In this document: in pieces, positions 9,421 to 18,093 of the stretch
Layout: every line of letters starts with the position of its first letter
Numbering within the stretch: position 1 is the first letter of the stretch
From: Pedobacter sp. R20-19
GTDB lineage: Bacteria > Bacteroidota > Bacteroidia > Sphingobacteriales > Sphingobacteriaceae
Direction of reading: 5' to 3'
NCBI RefSeq assembly: GCF_000708265.2
Contig: NZ_JCKI01000003.1
Span: forward strand, 186,001-250,000
Length of the DNA: 64,000 nt
Program-made: the position numbers and the translations under genes
The notes under the pieces: generated by a model
The model's input: the letters and a program-made list of their open reading frames with translations, nothing else
The model's database searches: none
What the model was told of the DNA's origin: nothing

Positions 9421-9454
9421 AAATTATATAAAATTAATATACGTGCATAACAAA
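9421..9454 (-). promoter_or_regulatory. Possible gltA promoter
   Basis: On the minus strand a TTTG (complement of 9451-9454) precedes TATAATTT (complement of 9421-9428) by 22 bp. This is near the Bacteroidota -33/-7 pattern, and it lies upstream of the citrate synthase ATG at 9393. The -7 match is imperfect. Confidence 0.35.
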
Positions 9455-9527
9455 TCTGTTAAATTAATATGAATAATTGGTCAGAAAGACGTAACAATCA
9501 TGCTTAATTTAATATAAAACAGATTTT

Positions 9528-10058
9528 CTAATTTGCTTTTAATTCTTCTGTAACCCTACCACATTCCAGCATTTCTTTTCCGTAATACGGGTTTCTAATT
9601 TCCTTTTCTGTTGATAACCAGTCGCCCCCATCTCCTTTGTTGGCCATAGGGCAATGCTGAACAAAGATTACTCCTTTTTCTATTTCTGCACTTTTCATCA
9701 ACGCAATCAGATCAGAACTTAAAATGGTAAAACCCTTTCGCTGATCGATAAGATTACCACTGCTGGCTATTTTCGCAGCAACCTCAGCTGTAGGTTCGCA
9801 CCCTTCAAAATCAGCCAAACTCTTCTGTAAATCTGCAGCATTTTTTTGAGTAAGCTTTTCATCTGATTTGACTAAAGCGTTTTTTAGATTCACATATTTG
9901 TTCAGGATATCTTCCTTTTTTTTATCTTTAATATAAACCTGATTGTTAACACTAAGTGAATCGGCTTGAGTAGAATCATTTTTATTTGCCGACTTTTTTT
10001 CAGACTGGTTGCAAGCTATAAAGGTGATGATAATGGCAATTCCGAATATTTGTTTCAT
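9528..10058 (-). CDS. DUF3347 lipoprotein
   Basis: This is a secreted lipoprotein of 176 residues. It has a short signal sequence ending in FIACN (lipobox Cys near residue 16) and a charged linker, then a DUF3347 domain (NKYVNLKNALVKSDEKLTQKNAADLQ to the C terminus). The ending FVQHCPMANKGDGGDWLS followed by RNPYYGKEMLECG is the conserved part of this domain. It is often found fused to or near copper/cation efflux adaptor proteins and carries Cys, Met and His that could bind metal. No efflux genes are adjacent here, so a metal role is only suggested. Confidence 0.8.
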   Translation of the reverse strand: MKQIFGIAIIITFIACNQSEKKSANKNDSTQADSLSVNNQVYIKDKKKEDILNKYVNLKNALVKSDEKLTQKNAADLQKSLADFEGCEPTAEVAAKIASSGNLIDQRKGFTILSSDLIALMKSAEIEKGVIFVQHCPMANKGDGGDWLSTEKEIRNPYYGKEMLECGRVTEELKAN

Positions 10059-10105
10059 GGTATTTGGTTTTCGGTTGAAATTAGGTAATTAAATATTAAA
10101 TAAAC

Positions 10106-10134
10106 AAAAAAAGCCCCGCAAATTGCGAGGCTTT
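10106..10134 (-). terminator. Terminator of the first outer-membrane barrel gene
   Basis: The hairpin is aaagccccgcaa/ttgcgaggctt. Reading leftward it is followed by a T-rich run (complement of the A run at 10101-10112). It lies 20 bp past the stop of the gene at 10155. Confidence 0.8.
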
Positions 10135-10154
10135 CAAATTAAATGATGTTTTAA

Positions 10155-10706
10155 TTATAATTTGAAATTATAAGCCAATCTTAAAGCATACTGACCTGTT
10201 TTTCTAAAATAAGTTGTTGAAGCGCTATCATTCACGTATCCTTCATATCTAACACCAGCATCAAAACCACCAAACTCATAGCCTAAACCACCAGAGTATA
10301 TAAAATTTGTTTTGGCACCATCCTGGATAGAAATACCTGCACCAGCTTCAGTAGCTAAATACATTCTTTTAATCGGGAATACTTTCACTCCACCTTTTGC
10401 AGGGATAAAATCAGCATCAACAGCATTGTCTTTAGCGATTAATTTAGTGTAACCACCAGATGCAGTAACTGCTACGTATGGAGATAAGTCCCACTGTAAT
10501 TTCAAATCAGCACCATAAGCATAATCCATTGGTGATTTATCACGGAAAACACCGCCGTTAATTCCTACACCTACTTTAAAAGCCATGCCCTTTGGAGCTG
10601 GATTCATGTCTTCTGTTGTAGTCATGGTCTGTGCACTTAATGTGGTAGTAGCAAAAACTGCAACCGCAGTTGCCGCTGTTGCCAAAATTTTAGTAATCGT
10701 TTTCAT
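10155..10706 (-). CDS. Small outer-membrane beta-barrel protein
   Basis: This protein has 183 residues, a clear signal peptide (MKTITKILATAATAVAVFATTTLSAQ) and an alternating hydrophobic pattern ending in an aromatic/leucine C terminus (ALRLAYNFKL), as expected for an 8-strand barrel. The ATG at 10706 is preferred because upstream in-frame codons add a non-signal, basic extension. It is a paralogue of the next gene: both share the opening residues, a GxGI..G start to the mature part, and the FVYS/FIYSxGxGYxFxxxxxGVRYEG region. Function unknown. Confidence 0.82.
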   Translation of the reverse strand: MKTITKILATAATAVAVFATTTLSAQTMTTTEDMNPAPKGMAFKVGVGINGGVFRDKSPMDYAYGADLKLQWDLSPYVAVTASGGYTKLIAKDNAVDADFIPAKGGVKVFPIKRMYLATEAGAGISIQDGAKTNFIYSGGLGYEFGGFDAGVRYEGYVNDSASTTYFRKTGQYALRLAYNFKL

Positions 10707-10809
10707 ATCAGATAAATTTAAGTTATTAATAAGGTTTTGATGTATATACGAAAAACGATTTCGTTTAGATTTATTTATTTTCATTTTTTTCAGAAATGAT
10801 GATAAATAA

Positions 10810-10836
10810 AAAAGCCCCAGCAAATGCTGAGGCTTT
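10810..10836 (-). terminator. Terminator of the second outer-membrane barrel gene
   Basis: The hairpin aaagccccagca/tgctgaggctt lies 20 bp past the stop at 10856 and is followed leftward by a T run. Its sequence is close to the terminator of the paralogue at 10106, so gene and terminator were probably duplicated together. Confidence 0.8.
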
Positions 10837-10855
10837 CATATAAGGTTAGTTTGGA

Positions 10856-11377
10856 TTATAAACTAAATCCGTAAGCTAAACGTAGACCGAAGAAACCAAT
10901 GCTACCACCGTCTCTTGATAATCCTTCATATTTTACACCTAAATCTAAACCATTGCTCCAAGCATAACCAACAGCTGGAGAATATACGAATGAGGTCTTA
11001 CTTCCAGAACCAGTACCAAAACCGGCACCCAATTCTGCTAAACCGTAAACGCCAGCTCCAGATTCATTGAAAAAATATTTTGCACCAACTTTAACTGGAA
11101 TGTAACCAAAATCCTGACCATCCAACGTTATGTTTCCTACTGTGTAATCTTTAGCAAACATACGAGTATAACCAGCAGTAACCGGAATTGATAATTGTTT
11201 ATCAACATCAAACTGATAACGTAAATCCACTCCTCCAACAAAATTATAAGCATCATTTGTAGGTATACCTGCTGTTAATCCTATTCCTAATTTTTGAGAT
11301 TGAGCATTAGCGGTAGTTGTGAAAAATAATGCCACTACAGCTGCTGAAGTAGCAATAATTTTAGTAAATGTTTTCAT
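10856..11377 (-). CDS. Small outer-membrane beta-barrel protein (paralogue)
   Basis: This protein has 173 residues, a signal peptide (MKTFTKIIATSAAVVALFFTTTANAQ), glycine- and aromatic-rich strands, and a C terminus of the form LRLAYGFSL. It is a tandem paralogue of the gene at 10155. Both end in their own related hairpin, so they may be transcribed separately or with partial read-through. I can name no ligand or function. Confidence 0.82.
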   Translation of the reverse strand: MKTFTKIIATSAAVVALFFTTTANAQSQKLGIGLTAGIPTNDAYNFVGGVDLRYQFDVDKQLSIPVTAGYTRMFAKDYTVGNITLDGQDFGYIPVKVGAKYFFNESGAGVYGLAELGAGFGTGSGSKTSFVYSPAVGYAWSNGLDLGVKYEGLSRDGGSIGFFGLRLAYGFSL

Positions 11378-11502
11378 TAATATGTTATTTTTAAGTTATT
11401 GAATATAGTTGCGTATATACAAAACCTATGCCAAAAGCAATATCAAAACAACTTTTAGGAGTCATAAGATCAAATACTCTTATCCTTAAGTAGTTATATT
11501 CA

Positions 11503-12420
11503 TTAGGTGATTTTTTCTATAATTTGTTGTGCTAAGTGATCAGTTGGCATGGCAGCATCAAGCCAATTAATGTATACCTCATCCTTCTCCATCTTCCTGA
11601 AAAAGGTATTTTGTCGTTTAGCGTATTGACAGATGGCTATCCCCAATCTCAGCTTTAATTCATCATAGCTAAGTTGTCCATTAAGATAGTTTACAATAAA
11701 ATTATATTCTAAACCATAGTAAACCAACATTTCTTTTGATACACCGCTGGCTATTAGGGATTTTACTTCTTCGATCATTCCGTTTTCAAGGCGGTATTCA
11801 AGTCTGGATAAAATTTTCGCCCTCGTATTTTCTACCTGATTTTTTAATCCAAAAACAATTGGTTTAATTATTGGCCAATTTTGATCCTCTACGTGATGAT
11901 ATTTTAAGAACTCAGCTATTTCAATTGCCCTGATTAATCTTTTTTTAGAGGATTTATCTACGTGTGTTACTTGCTCAATTGGGTATGCATTTAGTTTAAG
12001 GATTAACTGATCTTTCTCAAGTAAATCTAACACTTCCCTTAGATGCATATTGACCGGAACAGCAGTATATTTTTGATTTTGTAATAAACTATGAATGTAC
12101 ATGCCTGTTCCGCCACATAAAATGGGTAATTTATTCCGATGAACGATGGAATCAAAGGCAGCATAAAAATCGTTCTTGAATGCATCAACATGATAACGGT
12201 CTCCCGGATCTAAAATATCGATCAGATGATATGGAATGGTTCTATTGTTTATGTCATACTCATCAAGATCTTTCCCAGTGCCAATATCCATTTTTCTAAA
12301 AATCTGGCGGCTATCTGCACTGATAATTTCACCATTCAGTTTATCGGCAAGCTGTACCGCAAGTTTCGTTTTACCAGAGGCTGTTGCCCCTAAAATAATG
12401 ATTAAATTGTAATCTGCCAT
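11503..12420 (-). CDS. miaA: tRNA dimethylallyltransferase
   Basis: This enzyme adds a dimethylallyl group to N6 of A37 in tRNAs that read codons starting with U. It has 305 residues. The P-loop GATASGKT is at residues 11-18, followed by DSRQIFRKMDIGTGK and HLIDILDPGDRYHVDAF. GGTGMYIHSL and the C-terminal QYAKRQNTFFRK are also diagnostic. The start codon lies 1 bp after the stop of the upstream gene at 12422, so the two form a translationally close unit. Confidence 0.96.
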   Translation of the reverse strand: MADYNLIIILGATASGKTKLAVQLADKLNGEIISADSRQIFRKMDIGTGKDLDEYDINNRTIPYHLIDILDPGDRYHVDAFKNDFYAAFDSIVHRNKLPILCGGTGMYIHSLLQNQKYTAVPVNMHLREVLDLLEKDQLILKLNAYPIEQVTHVDKSSKKRLIRAIEIAEFLKYHHVEDQNWPIIKPIVFGLKNQVENTRAKILSRLEYRLENGMIEEVKSLIASGVSKEMLVYYGLEYNFIVNYLNGQLSYDELKLRLGIAICQYAKRQNTFFRKMEKDEVYINWLDAAMPTDHLAQQIIEKIT

Positions 12421-12421
12421 T

Positions 12422-13219
12422 TTAAAAACTCAGAATAAATTTGAAACTTCCGGTATTAAAGGTTATCAGATTATTTCCATGAACCTCCTGATCTTTGTTT
12501 AGTTTGCGATTTAAATTTTCGTCCAGTAAGAATTGTTGAGGTTCAAGAATACCGGTTAATGCAAAACCAAGTGTTAGATAAGCTTCTCCCCCAGACCAAT
12601 CCCTATCCGCATAAGTCATTAAATCATTGGGTTTTTGAAGCAAATAAAACTGTTTAATTAACTTACTTAAACCTCCGGTAACAGTATAACCCGCTTTTAC
12701 CGCAAACCTAATTAACTCTGCCGACTTATAATTTTCAGTGTGATTCATTTTTCTTAATGCAGAAAAGGTAGCCACAGCAACTAACTGTTCACCCTCAAAT
12801 AAGCCGAGTTTATGCCGGCTGTTAACTGCACCTTGCAAATGATTTTCGTCAATAAACTGATCAGCCACTGGTTTTGCTATTTTATCAACTTTGGTTTTTC
12901 GCCCATGAATCCGGATATTTAATCCCAATAGTGATTTAATTCTGGCCAATACCTGCAAGGATCTGGTGCACCAGATATCTTCCCAAAGGTGAATAAGCTT
13001 AATTTCTGAATGATCATATTTCTGCTGCAAATGAAGAAAATCAGCCGGTTGATACGGATGATTAATATTAGCCAGGTGAATCATCATCTTACCTTTAGCA
13101 AGAGACAGTATCCTAAAGCCGTTCTCTAAAAAAAAATGGCATTCAATTCCAGAATCCTCTAATTTGGATCTTAATTGATCATGCCAGTCTATATTTTTAA
13201 AAAGATTTAAGTGATTCAA
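12422..13219 (-). CDS. Protein resembling phage homing-endonuclease/Mom-like proteins
   Basis: This protein has 265 residues. The middle and C-terminal part (about 110-235) has the layout I know from phage proteins described as Hef-like homing endonucleases or Mom/GNAT-like: FIDENHLQGAVNS, then a LGLFEGEQLVAVATFS strand, an AELIRFAVKAGYTVTGGLSKLIK block and MTYADRDWSGGEAYLTLGF. Upstream, KLIHLWEDIWCTRSLQVLARIKSLLG resembles the HLWE-type segment of the same proteins. The N-terminal 60 residues are unrecognised. No phage genes surround it. It is joined to miaA with a 1-bp gap. Whether it binds or modifies nucleic acid is inference. Confidence 0.55.
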   Translation of the reverse strand: MNHLNLFKNIDWHDQLRSKLEDSGIECHFFLENGFRILSLAKGKMMIHLANINHPYQPADFLHLQQKYDHSEIKLIHLWEDIWCTRSLQVLARIKSLLGLNIRIHGRKTKVDKIAKPVADQFIDENHLQGAVNSRHKLGLFEGEQLVAVATFSALRKMNHTENYKSAELIRFAVKAGYTVTGGLSKLIKQFYLLQKPNDLMTYADRDWSGGEAYLTLGFALTGILEPQQFLLDENLNRKLNKDQEVHGNNLITFNTGSFKFILSF

Positions 13220-13277
13220 TGATGCCTAAAATAATTACAAGCAGTAATTGCCTGCAACAAATTTAGCCATTCAATCA

Positions 13278-13640
13278 TTAAATCCACTCTTTTTCTTTAA
13301 AGTTCGTATGAATAATTTCTATGAAGGTTTGTATTTCACTTAATGTCTGATCGTCTAAACTGGAGATTTGAAATCCAACCTTCTCATCATCAAAATGATT
13401 TAAACCTGGTGTATTAACCGTAAACTCTTCCGCATTCAGCTTAACTTCTACAGTATCTCCGTTGATATAAATTCCGATAAAAAAGCGTTCTGTAATTTTC
13501 CCTTCAGGTGTTTCAATATTTTTTTCGCTGTAGAGATCATACCCGGTTTCAGAGTTTTCATGAACGGTATAGCCTCGTGTTGCATAAGGTTGTACTCCTG
13601 CCCTAATCGTTTGAAATATTTCTACAAGGTCTGTTTTCAT
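13278..13640 (-). CDS. Hypothetical protein, 120 residues
   Basis: This is a small acidic protein with alternating beta-prone segments (GYTVHENSETGYDLYSEKNI, FFIGIYINGDTVEVKLNAEEF) and a helical C terminus. It has no signal peptide or membrane segment. The ATG at 13640 is chosen over an upstream codon that would add nine hydrophobic residues. It lies between the MBL-fold gene and the homing-endonuclease-like gene on the same strand. I do not recognise the family. Confidence 0.65.
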   Translation of the reverse strand: MKTDLVEIFQTIRAGVQPYATRGYTVHENSETGYDLYSEKNIETPEGKITERFFIGIYINGDTVEVKLNAEEFTVNTPGLNHFDDEKVGFQISSLDDQTLSEIQTFIEIIHTNFKEKEWI

Positions 13641-13689
13641 AATCGTATCTAATTTAAAAATAAACACGTTCAGACCATTATTGTTTAAT

Positions 13690-14784
13690 TTATTCTTCCT
13701 GCCACCAATTAGTATCAGGTAAATAATGGTCTAACCGGATGGTTTCTCCAAGCCTTGGCGTTACCAAATGTAATTCCTTTTCTTTTGCTGCTTTAACTAC
13801 CCTATTAATTGGTTCATTCCAGGGATGCATAGACAAACTAAATTTACCCCAATGTACTGGCATTAAAACTTTTGCCTTTAAATCAATCGCAGCCTTTACA
13901 GTTTCTTCAGGAAACATGTGAATATAAGGCCAATAAGCATCATATTGCCCACACTCTAAAATTGCCAAATCAAATGGACCATAGGCTTTACCGATTTCTA
14001 AAAAGTGTGTATCATAACCAGAATCGCCACCAAGAAATAACCTGGATTGGGAAGTTTCCAACACAAATGCAGACCATAGGGTTTGGTTACGTTTAAACTT
14101 TCTTCCTGTAAAATGTCTGGCTGGCACGGCTGTAAACTTTAAGTGTTCAGATAATGAAACGGTTTCATTCCAGCAAAGTTCATTAATCTGATCTTTAGGT
14201 ATCCCCCATCTTTCCAAATGTGCACCCACACCAATGGAAGTAACGATTTTTTTTATGTGAGGTTTAATGCTTAAAATTGTTTGATAATCCATATGATCGT
14301 AATGATCATGCGTGATCAGCAAAACATCTATATTTTTAAATTGTGCAGCGTTAACAAAGTCTGTCCCCGGAAAAGCTTTACTCCCAATAAATGAAAAAGG
14401 TGATGGCACTTTACTAAATACCGGATCTACCAAAATACGAAGATTATCAACCTTGATCAGATAAGAGGAATGTCCGAACCAAATGATTTCAGGTGAAGAA
14501 TTTTCAGGTACGGCATCAAGAGCAGGCTCAACAAATTTCAAGGCAGTTTTTGGTATTTTATTTGGATGATTTTCGAAAAAGAATGCCTTTAAAATGGTGA
14601 AAAAACTAACACCCTCAGGTTGCATAGGCGTAGGTGAAAAGTTTTGGATTGCGCCATTACGATAGTTGGGCAAATGACGAATTTTATTTAGCCTAAAACC
14701 GCTGGGCAAACTTCCGAATACTGGTAAATTAACAACAATTAAAACCAATGCGGTAATGGCTATAATAATACAAAGGATGATCAT
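13690..14784 (-). CDS. MBL-fold metallohydrolase, NAPE-PLD-like, membrane-anchored
   Basis: This protein has 364 residues, with an N-terminal membrane anchor (MIILCIIIAITALVLIVVNL) followed by a metallo-beta-lactamase fold. The zinc motif HDHYDHMD is at 159-166. Later ligands are in PARHFTGR and GGDSGYDTHF, and the final PVHWGKF motif is present. The sequence around RILVDPVFSKVPSPF and the family length match the branch containing N-acyl-phosphatidylethanolamine phospholipase D and UlaG-like lactonases. The true substrate is not evident. Confidence 0.85.
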   Translation of the reverse strand: MIILCIIIAITALVLIVVNLPVFGSLPSGFRLNKIRHLPNYRNGAIQNFSPTPMQPEGVSFFTILKAFFFENHPNKIPKTALKFVEPALDAVPENSSPEIIWFGHSSYLIKVDNLRILVDPVFSKVPSPFSFIGSKAFPGTDFVNAAQFKNIDVLLITHDHYDHMDYQTILSIKPHIKKIVTSIGVGAHLERWGIPKDQINELCWNETVSLSEHLKFTAVPARHFTGRKFKRNQTLWSAFVLETSQSRLFLGGDSGYDTHFLEIGKAYGPFDLAILECGQYDAYWPYIHMFPEETVKAAIDLKAKVLMPVHWGKFSLSMHPWNEPINRVVKAAKEKELHLVTPRLGETIRLDHYLPDTNWWQEE

Positions 14785-14907
14785 GTTCAGTAATTAATCC
14801 GTAAATGTAGGAATTGCCTAAAGGATTATGTACAACAAGTTAATTGTTAGATGCTTTTTCACTTTATTCTTACAAATCACAAACAGCCAGTAATCGGTTT
14901 CGTCAAA

Positions 14908-15837
14908 TTAGTTCTTATTAAGGCTTCCAGGCGATATTTCATATTTCTTTTTGAAGGCAGTAATAAAATGTTGCGCATTCTTATAACCTACCAGAAAAGC
15001 AACTTCATTTACTGTTTTCTTTTCCTGAAGGAGCAGGTAATGTGCTTTTTCCATCCTTAATTTATATAAATAACCAAATACAGTGTAACCTGTAAGTGCT
15101 TTAAAACCTTTTTTTAGCTTAAAATCATTAATTCCAGCCTGACGCGATAATTCAATAAGTGAACTCGGTCGCTGTAAATTATTCTCTACCAGCTGCTTCG
15201 CCAGCATAATTTTCCTCACATCATCTTCTTTGAGAAATAAAGATGGAGCATTCTTTTTATGCAAGTAAAAAATGATCAATTCAAATATTTTCGATTCCAA
15301 AAAGATTCTTTTCATCCGGCCCTGATACCTGTGATTACTTAAGTTTTTTAACCATAACTTCATTTCAGGGGTAATTCCATCCTGCTCAAATTTGGTTAAA
15401 TGCGTAAATGCACTATTGGTAATTTGCTTAAAATAGGATGCTGTTAATTGTATATAAATGTATGTCACATTTTTTACTACATTAATTACTACAGGTTCTG
15501 ACTGAGCAATTGATATGTATTGCTTGTTTTGGTGTAGAGATAATAAATGATTCGTTTTAGAAGCATCATATAAATCCATTTTTCCCTTTAGGCAAAAAAA
15601 GAAACCAATATGTTCAATTGATGATTCATAATAAAAATCTACTTCCTTTGAAGCAGCTATTTCTACTGCATTAATGTGAATCCCATCAAACCATGTTTCA
15701 TTCCAAAGAATTTGATAATGTTCTTCCTGAATCTCATAATTAGTTTCCTCTACATCTGCAATGGTATGAAAATTATATGGGTAGTTATGATGAAGAATTG
15801 TATTACAGGTGAGATACTCGGAGACATTTATTTTCAT
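14908..15837 (-). CDS. AraC-family regulator, PchR-like
   Basis: This protein has 309 residues. The C-terminal 100 residues form the double helix-turn-helix of AraC regulators (SLIELSRQAGINDFKLKKGFKALTGYTVFGYLYKLRMEKA, then NEVAFLVGYKNAQHFITAFKKKY). The first helix-turn-helix sequence resembles PchR-type regulators, which control siderophore and heme uptake in response to ligand. The N-terminal domain has no recognisable motif. It is divergent from the TonB-dependent receptor at 16003. The 165-bp gap contains a 21-bp-spaced direct repeat that is a good operator candidate, which supports local control of that operon. Confidence 0.88.
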   Translation of the reverse strand: MKINVSEYLTCNTILHHNYPYNFHTIADVEETNYEIQEEHYQILWNETWFDGIHINAVEIAASKEVDFYYESSIEHIGFFFCLKGKMDLYDASKTNHLLSLHQNKQYISIAQSEPVVINVVKNVTYIYIQLTASYFKQITNSAFTHLTKFEQDGITPEMKLWLKNLSNHRYQGRMKRIFLESKIFELIIFYLHKKNAPSLFLKEDDVRKIMLAKQLVENNLQRPSSLIELSRQAGINDFKLKKGFKALTGYTVFGYLYKLRMEKAHYLLLQEKKTVNEVAFLVGYKNAQHFITAFKKKYEISPGSLNKN

Positions 15838-15909
15838 TTAGTAAATTTTTATTAGTTGCAATGCCAGCGATTTCAGCATATGGCATTCAGCTTTCATACG
15901 CTAATTTTA

Positions 15910-15942
15910 ATCCGCTTAACGGCATTAATTATCCGCTTAACG
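15910..15942 (+). promoter_or_regulatory. Direct-repeat operator candidate for the AraC regulator
   Basis: The 12-mer atccgcttaacg occurs twice, at 15910-15921 and 15931-15942, exactly 21 bp (two helical turns) apart. A -7-like sequence, tatactttg at 15948-15956, follows. The site lies 61-93 bp before the receptor ATG, a position typical of AraC-family activation. Confidence 0.6.
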
Positions 15943-16002
15943 TTATCTATACTTTGTGATTATCTACAAATTTGCATAATTATTTATAATTAGTCTAAAT
16001 AA

Positions 16003-18081
16003 ATGAAAATATATTTATTACTTGCTTTGGTTTTTTACGGATCTATCTCTTTAGCACAACACGTTAAAGTAGATACTACCATAGCAAATGATTTAAAAGA
16101 TGTGGTAGTAACCGGCCAATACGCACCACAGTCACTAAAAAATTCAGTTTACAAGGTGAGAACCATCAGTGCAGAAAAAATTAGGTTGCGAGGTGCTGTA
16201 AATATTCAACAGGTTTTAAGCACCGAACTGGGTTTTAGATTTAGTAACGATTTAACCCTTGGCACTACAGATGTGACCATTATGGGGATGAGCGGTAGAA
16301 ATGTTAAGGTCTTATTAGATGGCGTTCCAATGATAGATAGATCTGATACCAGAGAAAGTTTAAATCAGATTGACATCAACACCATTGAGCGGATAGAAAT
16401 TGTTGAAGGTCCCATGTCAGTTGTATATGGATCTGATGCTTTAGCCGGAGTAATCAATATTATCACAAAAGGAATAGGAAAATCACATTTAAATGTTACC
16501 GCAAGAGTTCAGGAAGAAACAGTAGGGAAAGAATATAGTTCATTTTCTGGCAAAGGTAATCACATTCAAAACATCGGCTTAAGCTGGCAAAACAAAGGCT
16601 GGAGTGCTCTGGCTGGTGTAACACACAATGATTTTGGCGGCTGGAATATTAAACCAAGCACCACTTCCAGAGATATTGTAGATCAGGATCTGGCTAGCGG
16701 AAACCGTTGGAAACCAAAAGAACAATGGCTGGCCAATACAAAAATCGGCTACCACAATGAAAACTTCAATATCTGGTATAGATTAGATGGTTTACAAGAA
16801 GAAATTATTAGTCGTGGTGGAATGAACCCATTAAATTATATAGCGGAATGGCAAACATATAAAACTTTACGGTACACCAATCAATTACAATCTGAATTGA
16901 AAATAACACCTTCCTTTCAAATTAATGCAATTGCCGGCTATTCTGATTTAAAAAGATTAACCAAAACCATTAACCACAATTTTAGTACCGGAGCAGATCT
17001 ATTAAGTACAGAACAAGGTAAACAAGATACAGCAAAATTCAATTCGACCATATTCAGAGCTACGGCTCAATATATGTTGAATGATCAAGTATCGTTTCAG
17101 CCAGGTGTTGAATACAATAGAGATGCAGCCAGTGGACAAAGAATTAAGGGTACGCCTGTGATTAATGATTATGCTTTCTTTATATCTTCAGAAATTAAAC
17201 CCGCAAATGGTATTAATATCAGGCCGGGCTTAAGGATCATCAAAAACTCCGTTTACACTGCGCCACCGCTTATTCCATCATTAAATACCAAGTTTGCTAT
17301 AGGCCAAAAATTTGATTTAAGGTTAGCTTATGCCAGAGGATTCAGGGCTCCGGCCTTAAGGGAGCTATATTACGATTTTGTAGATGCCAGTCATAATATT
17401 ATCGGCAATCAAGATTTAAAAGCAGAAGAATCAAACAGCTTTAATGGTTCACTCACCTGGGCTGGTGCAGATATTAATACATTTCAATTTCGTAGTTCTT
17501 TTGCAGCTTTCTATAACCTGTTTAAAAACCGGATCACCTTTGCACAATCCGCTCAGAATTTATCAATGACCACCTTATTTAATTTAGCAAAGTATAAAAC
17601 CACAGGCTTTACGCTAGAAAATACTATTCATTATCAAAACATCAATGCAACTATTGGTGCATCCTATATCGGACGTTATAATGAAGAATTGCAAAATGAC
17701 CCAAACTTAAACATTCCTGAATTTTCGTGGTCGCCCGAAATTACGGCAACCATTCTTTACAATTTCCCTAAAATAAAAGGAAATGTGAGTCTGTTTTATA
17801 AATACACAGGCAAAATGCCAGGCTACCAAAACAGCGGGGCTAGTGCTACAGATTATAAATTGGTCGAAATTGGAGATTTTAGTTTAGCTGATTTAATGCT
17901 GAACAAAAGTCTTTACAAATACTTCACCATTAATGCAGGTGTAAAAAATCTGTTTAATGTTACCCAACTCACCAATACCTCAACAGCATCAGGCGGTGCC
18001 CATAGTACAGGCGGTGGTGCGGTGCCCTATAGCTATGGTCGCTCTTATGTACTCGGAATAACTTTTAACTGGAACAAATAA
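16003..18081 (+). CDS. TonB-dependent outer-membrane receptor, probable heme/iron receptor
   Basis: This protein has 692 residues: a signal peptide (first 18-19 residues ending LAQ), a TonB-box-like DLKDVVVTG, a plug domain (about 40-155; RTISAEKIRLRGAVNIQQVL, VLLDGVPMIDR, IERIEIVEGPMSVVYGSDALAGVINIITK) and a 22-strand barrel with an aromatic end (VLGITFNWNK). There is no carboxypeptidase-like N-terminal domain, so it is a BtuB/FepA-type receptor and not a SusC-type one. The next gene, 12 bp downstream, is HmuY-like. That suggests heme or another iron source as ligand, with control by the divergent AraC regulator. Confidence 0.9.
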   Translation: MKIYLLLALVFYGSISLAQHVKVDTTIANDLKDVVVTGQYAPQSLKNSVYKVRTISAEKIRLRGAVNIQQVLSTELGFRFSNDLTLGTTDVTIMGMSGRNVKVLLDGVPMIDRSDTRESLNQIDINTIERIEIVEGPMSVVYGSDALAGVINIITKGIGKSHLNVTARVQEETVGKEYSSFSGKGNHIQNIGLSWQNKGWSALAGVTHNDFGGWNIKPSTTSRDIVDQDLASGNRWKPKEQWLANTKIGYHNENFNIWYRLDGLQEEIISRGGMNPLNYIAEWQTYKTLRYTNQLQSELKITPSFQINAIAGYSDLKRLTKTINHNFSTGADLLSTEQGKQDTAKFNSTIFRATAQYMLNDQVSFQPGVEYNRDAASGQRIKGTPVINDYAFFISSEIKPANGINIRPGLRIIKNSVYTAPPLIPSLNTKFAIGQKFDLRLAYARGFRAPALRELYYDFVDASHNIIGNQDLKAEESNSFNGSLTWAGADINTFQFRSSFAAFYNLFKNRITFAQSAQNLSMTTLFNLAKYKTTGFTLENTIHYQNINATIGASYIGRYNEELQNDPNLNIPEFSWSPEITATILYNFPKIKGNVSLFYKYTGKMPGYQNSGASATDYKLVEIGDFSLADLMLNKSLYKYFTINAGVKNLFNVTQLTNTSTASGGAHSTGGGAVPYSYGRSYVLGITFNWNK

Positions 18082-18093
18082 TAAAAACAAAAA

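Noticed and set aside
12422..13219. Prophage remnant around the homing-endonuclease-like gene
   Set aside because: The flanking genes are housekeeping or hypothetical chromosomal genes. No integrase, capsid or attachment repeats were seen.
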